Below are positions 25,268-30,501 of a stretch of 30,501 nucleotides of DNA, one piece after another. The DNA is taken from positions 1 to 30,501 of the forward strand of contig JAFDUB010000004.1 of NCBI GenBank assembly GCA_019594025.1, in the 5' to 3' direction. A model generated the notes under the pieces. It was not told where the DNA came from. It saw only the letters and a list, made by a program, of their open reading frames with translations, and made no database searches. The position numbers were made by a program, and so were the translations under genes. The DNA comes from Thermoplasmata archaeon. Its GTDB lineage: Archaea; Thermoplasmatota; Thermoplasmata; Halarchaeoplasmatales; Halarchaeoplasmataceae. The stretch's first letter is position 1. The number at the start of each line of letters is the position of its first letter.

Positions 25268-25293
25268 TTTATTTAGGTCTGTACAATTGTACA
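25268..25293 (+). promoter_or_regulatory. TATA box followed by 14-bp palindromic operator
   Basis: The TATA box tttattta (25268-25275) predicts a start near 25297. Between them lies tgtacaattgtaca (25280-25293), a perfect 14-bp palindrome, in the place where archaeal repressors block RNA polymerase recruitment. Confidence 0.6.
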
Positions 25294-25328
25294 CATGTAT
25301 AAAGAAGCAATTGTTTAGGTGCGCAGCG

Positions 25329-25475
25329 ATGCTCGACCACAAAACTTTGATTAACCAACCCCGAATCGCCTCTTCTAAAGTGGCCTTTATTCAATGCCTT
25401 GAAAGGGCAAAAAATTTGGCCGAGGAAGATGAATTTTCCAGGTGTATTGATCGAGCTATTGCAGCGGTACAGTGA
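25329..25475 (+). CDS. Small 48-residue protein under palindromic control
   Basis: This is a likely small gene with no recognised family. The product is 48 residues, mostly alpha-helical by composition (KVAFIQCLERAKNLAEEDEF then CIDRAIAAVQ), with two cysteines 15 residues apart. AGGTG at 25317-25321 lies seven bases before the ATG, and a TATA box stands about 54 nt upstream. A strong promoter, an operator and an SD argue that it is expressed. An in-frame TTG at 25287 would precede the predicted transcript start. It might be an autoregulated accessory protein. The M29 aminopeptidase gene follows 63 nt later. Confidence 0.5.
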   Translation: MLDHKTLINQPRIASSKVAFIQCLERAKNLAEEDEFSRCIDRAIAAVQ

Positions 25476-25537
25476 GCCCTAAAAAGTTTTTCCCTATAGG
25501 TAAAACATCTACAATTGAATAAAAAAAAGCTGATAAC

Positions 25538-26551
25538 ATGTCTCTTGAACAAGGTAGCAAAACTGCAGTACGAACGTGCATGGGAATAAAACAAAAGGAT
25601 AAGATCACTATACTATCTGACGAAGGAAGCAAAAGTATAGGCCAGGCCCTTCAAGAAGAAGCCGTAAAAATTACAAGGGATATCCACTTTTTTAACATGG
25701 AGGATTTCGGCGATAGGCCCCTAGGATTTTTTCCTGAAGAGATCAAGGAAAGTGCTAAAAGGTCCACGGCTACATTCTGGACGGCAAAGGCCTTCGAGGA
25801 TGAACTAAATTCAGTCAGAATGCCTTTTTGCAGAACCGCCATCGAAGGAGGGAGACACGCACATATGGTCGGAATCACTGAAAAAGTGTTTACCACGGGT
25901 CTCTCGGGGGACTATGTTGAAATAGCCAGATTCACGGAAAAGGTGAAGGATATCCTCGACAGCGTTGATACAATAAGAATACGTACCGAAAGGGGGACGG
26001 ACCTGAAAGCTAAGGTCGGAAAGTACAAGTGGGTTGCATCCACAGGCCTGGTGCGGAAAATTGGTACATGGCACAATTTGCCTGACGGAGAAGTATTCAC
26101 TGCACCCTATAGGATGGAAGGTACTGCGGTTATCGATGGAACTTTAGGGGATTATTTAGATAATTTATACAAACCGGGACATACCGAAAAATATCCTTTA
26201 AAACTTGAAATAGAAAATAAAGAAAGACCGGTTCTTGTCAAGATTGAATGTGAAGATAAAAAACTCGAGAAGGAATTTAGAAATTACGTCGATAAAGGTA
26301 AAAATTCAAGGTTCATCGGTGAATTAGGGTTTGGAACGAATCTATTATGTAAATCACTAATGGGAAACATGCTCATCGATGAGAAATTCCCAGGTATTCA
26401 TATAGCTCCTGGAGACCCTATTGGAAGTCTCACCGGAGCAGAATGGGAAAGCTCCACCCATATAGACCTTATAATAAAGAAATGTAACGTATGGGCCGGG
26501 GAACAGCAAATCATGGAAAATGGTAAGTACTTGATTGATGAATTTGACTAA
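25538..26551 (+). CDS. M29-family (AmpS/PepT-like) aminopeptidase
   Basis: The 337-residue metalloaminopeptidase should release N-terminal residues from peptides with two metal ions. Seen: NLPDGEVFTAP (180-190, Glu185), GELGFGTN (261-268, Glu262), DEK (281-283), GIHIAPG (286-292, His288) and SSTHIDLI (305-312, His308 and Asp310). These fit the clan's Glu/Glu/His/Asp ligand set. The length is somewhat shorter than bacterial AmpS (about 410). It has a TATA-poor but A-rich leader (gaataaaaaaaagc). It is followed by a strong poly-T stretch at 26651-26659. Probably cytoplasmic peptide turnover. Confidence 0.82.
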   Translation: MSLEQGSKTAVRTCMGIKQKDKITILSDEGSKSIGQALQEEAVKITRDIHFFNMEDFGDRPLGFFPEEIKESAKRSTATFWTAKAFEDELNSVRMPFCRTAIEGGRHAHMVGITEKVFTTGLSGDYVEIARFTEKVKDILDSVDTIRIRTERGTDLKAKVGKYKWVASTGLVRKIGTWHNLPDGEVFTAPYRMEGTAVIDGTLGDYLDNLYKPGHTEKYPLKLEIENKERPVLVKIECEDKKLEKEFRNYVDKGKNSRFIGELGFGTNLLCKSLMGNMLIDEKFPGIHIAPGDPIGSLTGAEWESSTHIDLIIKKCNVWAGEQQIMENGKYLIDEFD

Positions 26552-26573
26552 AAATTTAGATTGATACGAAAGG

Positions 26574-26659
26574 TTTATTAACAAGTGGACCAATCAACCC
26601 ATGTACGTTGGTACAAACATGCATATGTCACGATAATCACCCTCCCTCCCTTTTTTTTT
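26574..26659 (+). ncRNA. Candidate short transcription unit (11-codon ORF or small RNA)
   Basis: In the gap after the aminopeptidase, gaaagg + tttatta (TATA 26574-26580) forms a good BRE/TATA pair. The predicted start coincides with ATG 26601. From there an 11-codon ORF (MYVGTNMHMSR) ends at 26636. A run of nine T (26651-26659), a known archaeal termination signal, follows. A short hairpin gtac-gttg-gtac is inside. The unit would be about 59 nt and could make a tiny leaderless peptide or a small RNA. The T-run may equally only end the aminopeptidase mRNA. Confidence 0.3.
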
Positions 26660-26672
26660 AACTGTTCTTTTT

Positions 26673-27167
26673 TCAATATGGCTTACTCCATTCCTTTAAT
26701 TTAGATAAGTATTCCTCGCTCAGGCCGTGCTCTTTTGCCCCCTCTAAAATCGAGCTCATATATTCCTCCGAAGGGTCAAAATGGGCCTTTTCCCTATATT
26801 CTACAGCACGGTTAATGAGGTAGGTTACCACGGTTTTCCATCCGGAGTCGGTTTTTATTGGGAGATAGACTCTGCTGTACAATCCTATCTCCATGTGTCC
26901 CTTGATCACTCTACTTTCGTATCCGTCTAAAGTAGAGAGGTCTCTGGAGTCAACTACATATATGATCCCTTCAACCCAATCGTCTTCTTCACCAGGTAGA
27001 AGGTCCACAACTCCACCTTTCCACCCCTTAGAATAACGTGTAAAAGCAATTCTCCATCCAGGAATTGTGCCTATCTCAGATTTCTTTATATGGACATCTC
27101 GTCTCTCCATCTGTGCGGTGCTCAAATTGTTTCCATAGGCGAAATAATTTATGTGCTTCTCAGTCAA
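26673..27167 (-). CDS. Gamma-glutamylcyclotransferase-like (GGCT/AIG2) protein
   Basis: The 164-residue product begins TEKHINYFAYGNNLS, whose YFAYGNNL matches the substrate-binding loop YxGSN/YGSNL of the GGCT fold. The catalytic glutamate is in LDGYE. The family cyclises gamma-glutamyl amines to 5-oxoproline, but many archaeal members have unknown substrates. I take the TTG at 27167 as start because GGAGTGAT lies just four bases upstream. The open frame extends farther up but would put the SD inside the coding region. Convergent to the aminopeptidase gene. Confidence 0.8.
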   Translation of the reverse strand: MTEKHINYFAYGNNLSTAQMERRDVHIKKSEIGTIPGWRIAFTRYSKGWKGGVVDLLPGEEDDWVEGIIYVVDSRDLSTLDGYESRVIKGHMEIGLYSRVYLPIKTDSGWKTVVTYLINRAVEYREKAHFDPSEEYMSSILEGAKEHGLSEEYLSKLKEWSKPY

Positions 27168-27285
27168 GAGTATCACTCCTATTTTTTTGTTGTAAAGAGT
27201 AATGGTTAAACCCATATAATAAATCAACCCCTGCGAAGAATACATATATTATGGTATAGAATATCCCATTAAGAGGTCGGATAAA

Positions 27286-28647
27286 ATGGATATAAGATTG
27301 GAAGAGGAAAAGGTGAAGGAAATAGACAAGTTCGTAAGTGAATGGATGGTCGAAGATCGAATTCCCGGAGTGAGCCTGGCAATAGTGGGGGGGCAAGGTG
27401 TAAAATATTCACAGGGTTATGGCTCCCGGGAACTTAAAAGGAATCTTCCGGCGACCGATGATACTTTGTACGGTATCGGTTCCTGCACGAAATCATTTGC
27501 CGCCCTAGCGGTGATGCGGCTAGCTGAACAGGAATTAATATCTACCGATGATCCTATTTCCGACTATCTACCTGTCGACTTTGGAGAAAGTGATATTACT
27601 ATCCATCATTTACTCACCCATTCTTCTGGTATGCCTTCTTTAGCAGTGAGTGAGCTTCTAATCGATCGTTTAATAGATATGGATGAGAGGGGGGCGCCTA
27701 TGGGGGAACTGGGAGATTTCTATAGGCATCTTAATAATGCAGTAGATGAAATCTCCGCCGATCCTGGAGAACGTTTTTTCTATTTTAACAGCGGTTACTC
27801 TTTATTGGGTGAACTAGTGAGGAAGATAAGCGGACAGCCCTTCGATCGGTACGTGGAAAAGAATATCCTTAAACCCTTGGAAATGAATAGATCCGCCTTT
27901 GAAAAGGAAAAATTTGAGAAGGATGACGATGTAATGACGCCGTATTTTATGGAGGAAGATGGAGCTAAACCTACTCCCATACCGTTGAGAGAACTCGGGT
28001 ATGCACCCGGCGGATTGATGAGCTCGGTTAAAGAGATGGCTAATTACATTGAAATGAACCTAAATAAGGGTGAATTTAGAGGAAAAAGGCTCCTATCTGA
28101 AAAATTGTTGGACAAGATACACAGTGCTTACATAGAACGCCCTAGTGGATCCTACGGTTATGGTTGGTCTATTGATGAATTTATGGGGAAAAAATTCGTG
28201 GGTCACGGAGGCTCCATAGCAGTTTCAACGGCATATGTCGGATTCACTCCTTCTATCGGTATAGCCATTCTTGTGAACACCGCACCATCAACTTCTCCTC
28301 AGCAGATCGCAAAAGCATGTTTATCCATTGCGGAAGGTAGAGACTACAAAGAAGACGTCCCTTACTTTAAACGTAAAGAACGTATGAACAAATTGACGGG
28401 AGAGTATCATTCATACAAAGGATTAAAGAAGGCAAAGGTCGAAGCATTAGGTGGAGTACTAAAACTCACATTCTTGGAAAGGTTGGAACAACAAATACTA
28501 GCGTTGATACCTGAAGATGAATCACTAGAGGAAAATAGATTCTACGCGATAATGGCTGATGGTACAAAGGAGCCGGTGGAGTTCGACGTTAATGATGATA
28601 AAGTAGATCTATACATAGGAAGATGGAGACTTCACAAAAAAGAGTAA
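27286..28647 (+). CDS. Class C beta-lactamase-like serine hydrolase (S12, Pab87-like)
   Basis: The 453-residue protein has the SxxK nucleophile S66-C-T-K69, the YxN triad part Tyr166-Phe-Asn168 in FYFNSGY, and HGG at 307-309, which stands in for the KTG motif. These define family S12 (CubicO peptidases and class C beta-lactamases). Residues about 365-453 look like an added small beta domain, as in archaeal Pab87 with its lipocalin-like tail. No signal peptide is visible, so it is probably cytoplasmic. A TATA-like catatattatgg (27243-27254) and gaggtc precede the ATG. Likely a D-amino-acid peptidase or esterase; antibiotic resistance should not be assumed. Confidence 0.87.
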   Translation: MDIRLEEEKVKEIDKFVSEWMVEDRIPGVSLAIVGGQGVKYSQGYGSRELKRNLPATDDTLYGIGSCTKSFAALAVMRLAEQELISTDDPISDYLPVDFGESDITIHHLLTHSSGMPSLAVSELLIDRLIDMDERGAPMGELGDFYRHLNNAVDEISADPGERFFYFNSGYSLLGELVRKISGQPFDRYVEKNILKPLEMNRSAFEKEKFEKDDDVMTPYFMEEDGAKPTPIPLRELGYAPGGLMSSVKEMANYIEMNLNKGEFRGKRLLSEKLLDKIHSAYIERPSGSYGYGWSIDEFMGKKFVGHGGSIAVSTAYVGFTPSIGIAILVNTAPSTSPQQIAKACLSIAEGRDYKEDVPYFKRKERMNKLTGEYHSYKGLKKAKVEALGGVLKLTFLERLEQQILALIPEDESLEENRFYAIMADGTKEPVEFDVNDDKVDLYIGRWRLHKKE

Positions 28648-28760
28648 TGCGAATTCATTAACAATGGATTATTTCTTTATATGGTATTGTATATAGTAAA
28701 CTTGATATAGTAGTAGTTGCATTAATTAAACCTTTACCTTCAGAAGGAGGTGATAAATAG
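28648..28760 (+). promoter_or_regulatory. Promoter and perfect SD for the 14-residue ORF
   Basis: Two TATA-like boxes (tttatat 28676-28682; tgtatata 28689-28696) predict a leader of 40-55 nt. It ends with aggaggtgat (28745-28754), a full anti-16S complement and the strongest SD in the window, six bases before ATG 28761. Confidence 0.55.
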
Positions 28761-28805
28761 ATGAAGAAAGAAAAAAAGGGAACAAAGAAGGCTCGTAAGA
28801 AGTAA
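28761..28805 (+). CDS. Polybasic 14-residue peptide ORF
   Basis: This ORF is too short for normal gene calling. It encodes MKKEKKGTKKARKK followed by TAA. Nine of 14 residues are Lys or Arg. A perfect SD, a promoter and a terminator-like hairpin (28816-28842) enclose it, so it forms a complete small expression unit. Such basic peptides are reminiscent of very short ribosome-associated or nucleic-acid-binding proteins. It might instead be a leader whose translation controls the hairpin. No homolog is recognised. Not in an operon: the next gene on this strand starts at 29117. Confidence 0.5.
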   Translation: MKKEKKGTKKARKK

Positions 28806-28815
28806 CCTCTTTATG

Positions 28816-28842
28816 GTAAGGGGAGAGAGAACTTCCCCTTAC
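28816..28842 (+). terminator. Strong hairpin with T-rich tail
   Basis: A nine-base perfect stem gtaagggga (28816-28824) / tccccttac (28834-28842) is followed by ttcttttcct. It resembles an intrinsic terminator for the short basic ORF, and its complement lies just beyond the end of the minus-strand frame at 28851. Confidence 0.55.
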
Positions 28843-28850
28843 TTCTTTTC

Positions 28851-29110
28851 CTACTCACCCTTAGATACGATTACATCATCTATTTTCGAACCTAAGTCTA
28901 CCTGACGATATCTGATATCGTCTTTGCCGCCGAGATATCCTTGTGTAAAACATCCTCTCCCCTTTCTCTATATGTTCCTTCTTGAAGTATTATTATCGGT
29001 TCACCGCTTGAATACATTTTTTTCACCAATGCATTATATCGGTATGAAAATGATTTATCCTTTTGTACCTTGGGTTTGGGAAAACGATAATAAGTTCTAC
29101 GTAAATACAA
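28851..29110 (-). pseudogene. Possible frameshifted small gene, unrecognised family
   Basis: From a TTG at 29110 the minus strand encodes about 70 protein-like residues, including PIIILQEGTYRERGEDVL and HKDISAAKTISDIVR, ending in TAG at 28898. Shifting frame there continues sensibly as VDLGSKIDDVIVSKGE to a stop at 28851. This suggests one frameshift in a gene of about 87 codons. No promoter or SD was seen, and its start overlaps the promoter of the plus-strand dehydrogenase gene. I do not recognise the family. It could be a chance frame. Confidence 0.3.
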
Positions 29111-29116
29111 AGAATA

Positions 29117-30100
29117 ATGAAAGTACTGTATTATAATGAAAAAAGGGATGAAGATATGGAATACCTTCGATCGTTAGTCCCAACTGAAACGGAGATAGAT
29201 AACATACCGCCCTCAGAAACTGAGGTGGCCATTTCAAATGCGGAAAAATACGAAGCCGTTATTGGTGCAAGAATTCCAAAGGAGTTTATGACGGATGCGA
29301 CGTCTCTCAAGTACGTGATAATTCCATTTGCCGGTGTGCCACCACAGGATAGATACCTACTTGAGGACTACACTGAACTTACTATAATAAATTCGCATTT
29401 CAACGCTAGATATGTGGCGGAACATGCATGGGCTTTACTTCTAGCAAGCGCTAAAAGATTGATCCCGATCCATGAAAAACAGAAAGGGGGCGATTGGACC
29501 CCGAGATACGAGCATAAACTCAGCCTATCTTTAGAGGGAAAAACACTGCTTATACTCGGATACGGCCACGTGGGTAAAGAAGTTGGAAAGATCGGAAAGT
29601 CATTCGGCATGCGTATAGAAGCCATCAAAAAAATACCTGCGGAAAACCATAATATTGACTTCTTGGGAACCAACAAAGAACTTCATTCGAGATTGCCGAA
29701 GGCGGATTTCATAGTGGTTACACTTCCTCTCACAGATGAAACAAAAGACTATCTAGGTGAGAAAGAGTTTAAAATGATAAAAGAAGGTGCACATCTCATA
29801 AATGTCGGTCGGGGATCGGTGATCAACGAAAAAGCACTTTACGAAGCCTTGGAGAGTGGAAACATAGGAGGAGTTGCCCTGGATACTTGGTGGATTTATC
29901 CACCGGACGAGGATTCCCGAAGCTCAACAATGCCCTCGAAGTATCCTCTTTATGAATTTGAGAACGTTATATTTAGCCCTCACCGCGCATCTCATGTCGA
30001 GGGGAGAGAGAAAAAAAGAATAGAATCCATCGGAGAGATATTAACGGCATTAGAATCGGGAAAAACTTTAGAGGAAATCAACAAACAAGCGGGCTATTAA
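29117..30100 (+). CDS. D-isomer-specific 2-hydroxyacid dehydrogenase
   Basis: This 327-residue NAD(P)-dependent dehydrogenase has the Rossmann motif ILGYGHVGKEVG (about 146-157). The catalytic arginine is in INVGRGSVIN and the catalytic histidine in SPHRAS. The catalytic carboxylate region, usually DVFExEP, reads ALDTWWIYPPDED, so the acid is less obvious. The family reduces 2-oxo acids or oxidises D-hydroxyacids (phosphoglycerate, lactate, glyoxylate, formate). The N-terminal half (catalytic domain) is about 100 residues. No partner genes point to the substrate. An inverted repeat follows at 30180-30224. Confidence 0.85.
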   Translation: MKVLYYNEKRDEDMEYLRSLVPTETEIDNIPPSETEVAISNAEKYEAVIGARIPKEFMTDATSLKYVIIPFAGVPPQDRYLLEDYTELTIINSHFNARYVAEHAWALLLASAKRLIPIHEKQKGGDWTPRYEHKLSLSLEGKTLLILGYGHVGKEVGKIGKSFGMRIEAIKKIPAENHNIDFLGTNKELHSRLPKADFIVVTLPLTDETKDYLGEKEFKMIKEGAHLINVGRGSVINEKALYEALESGNIGGVALDTWWIYPPDEDSRSSTMPSKYPLYEFENVIFSPHRASHVEGREKKRIESIGEILTALESGKTLEEINKQAGY

Positions 30101-30179
30101 CTTTGTCATTAAGATGAAGCGTCCTCGTGTATCTATTTATAGTGGCATTCGTAACTCTTTTAACTTTACGAGCCCCGAA

Positions 30180-30224
30180 TAGTCAATAACCTTATAATTA
30201 AACAAAAAGTCGGGTTATTGGCTA
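30180..30224. terminator. Imperfect inverted repeat between convergent genes
   Basis: The sequences tagtcaataacc (30180-30191) and ggttattggcta (30213-30224) pair over 12 positions with one G-T wobble. They lie between the 3' ends of the dehydrogenase (plus) and the 43-residue ORF (minus), so a shared 3' signal is likely. Confidence 0.4.
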
Positions 30225-30235
30225 TATTACATTAT

Positions 30236-30367
30236 TCATTGGAATTTTTTCATCTCTTCTTCTAGATCTATGTCATTTTTCTTAGATAGTTTCTTAACCT
30301 GATACTCCACACCTTTTCGGCATATCTTTGACATAGGTATCATTGTAATTTCAGATACACGCTTCAT
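30236..30367 (-). CDS. Small 43-residue protein
   Basis: A short ORF reads from ATG 30367 and gives MKRVSEITMIPMSKICRKGV then EYQVKKLSKKNDIDLEEEMKKFQ, ending at TGA (30236-30238). It is basic in the middle and acidic near the end, with one cysteine, and is probably helical. A TATA-like cluster at 30405-30414 lies about 42 nt upstream and gives a leader of about 16 nt. I do not recognise a family. The favourable promoter position and the inverted repeat after its end argue it is real. Confidence 0.5.
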   Translation of the reverse strand: MKRVSEITMIPMSKICRKGVEYQVKKLSKKNDIDLEEEMKKFQ

Positions 30368-30404
30368 TTTTTAAGGCCCAAAATACTTTAATCATGCATT
30401 AAAC

Positions 30405-30414
30405 TTATATATAT
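30405..30414. promoter_or_regulatory. Symmetric TATA element between divergent genes
   Basis: The sequence ttatatatat is nearly self-complementary. It is centred 26 nt before the plus-strand GTG at 30435 and about 42 nt before the minus-strand ATG at 30367. It may serve one or both directions; a weaker gattaaagta could serve the minus gene. Confidence 0.45.
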
Positions 30415-30434
30415 CCCCACCATATTACCTGCTT

Positions 30435-30501
30435 GTGCCTGAATCAAACTCGGAAGATGGGAAAGTGGCATTTTACATGAAGATGCCTGAAGAACTATAT
30501 A
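30435..30501 (+). CDS. Start of a gene cut by the window end
   Basis: A GTG at 30435 opens a frame that stays open to the window edge (VPESNSEDGKVAFYMKMPEE). The symmetric TATA element 26 nt upstream makes it a typical leaderless start. Too little is visible to name a family. No SD is present. Confidence 0.45.
   Translation, partial: MPESNSEDGKVAFYMKMPEELY

Noticed and set aside
27286..28647. Interpretation as a beta-lactamase giving antibiotic resistance
   Set aside because: The HGG in place of KTG and the extra C-terminal domain fit archaeal S12 peptidases such as Pab87; no resistance context is present.
28924..29136. Plus-strand open frame
   Set aside because: Composition is biased (Phe, Tyr, Leu), it has no SD or promoter, and the complementary strand looks more protein-like.

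Overview
The window reads as archaeal chromosome. Many starts are preceded by a TATA-like box centred about 26 nt upstream, with little or no leader (2401, 9039, 9613, 17032, 19439, 30435). Downstream cistrons often carry short Shine-Dalgarno (SD) motifs such as GGTGAT or GGAGGA. Gene content agrees: a CDP-archaeol synthase (CarS/DUF46), a DRG-type GTPase with a TGS domain, a UbiA prenyltransferase, DUF116, and a creatininase-family protein of the kind that includes the archaeal riboflavin/F420 enzyme ArfB. The broken beta-helix surface protein and overall style suggest Thermoplasmatota or a related anaerobic euryarchaeon. This is inference; there is no rRNA marker. No tRNA, rRNA, CRISPR array or insertion sequence was seen.

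Layout. 1-2.4 kb: a methyltransferase fragment, then a CoA-transferase/GNAT fusion. 2.4-4.7 kb: a sugar nucleotidyltransferase and phosphohexomutase pair (nucleotide-sugar synthesis). 4.8-7.7 kb: a membrane protein with a hairpin at its predicted transcript start, an FAH-family enzyme, and a decayed beta-helix protein gene. 7.9-11.1 kb: DRG GTPase, DUF116, UbiA and an MBL-fold protein, each with its own promoter or RBS. 11.1-16.2 kb (minus strand): a tightly overlapping five-gene operon with a homocitrate/isopropylmalate synthase-like enzyme, divergent LeuC- and LeuD-like subunits, a flavoprotein with a C-terminal PqqD-like domain, and a radical SAM/SPASM-like enzyme. 16.4-20.2 kb (plus strand): a Q/P-repeat membrane protein, then an operon of an RlmN/Cfr-like radical SAM enzyme, an isochorismatase-like hydrolase and a second flavoprotein, followed by a creatininase-family gene. 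20.2-21.3 kb: carS-pyrE. 21.3-25.2 kb (minus): GNAT, ABC ATPase, permease, ATPase, permease. 25.3-30.1 kb: an operator-controlled small ORF, an M29 aminopeptidase, a GGCT-like protein, a Pab87-like serine hydrolase, a 14-residue polybasic ORF with a perfect SD, and a D-2-hydroxyacid dehydrogenase. The right edge has a divergent pair: a 43-residue protein (minus) and the start of another gene (plus).

The best candidate for an undescribed system is the 11.1-16.2 kb operon. It pairs a chain-elongation or citrate-type condensation/isomerisation module, whose usual motifs are altered, with a flavoprotein-PqqD fusion and a radical SAM enzyme, and it lacks the usual isopropylmalate/homoisocitrate dehydrogenase. 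Both radical SAM genes in the window sit with a thioredoxin-reductase-like flavoprotein that has lost the CxxC, which suggests dedicated electron donors.
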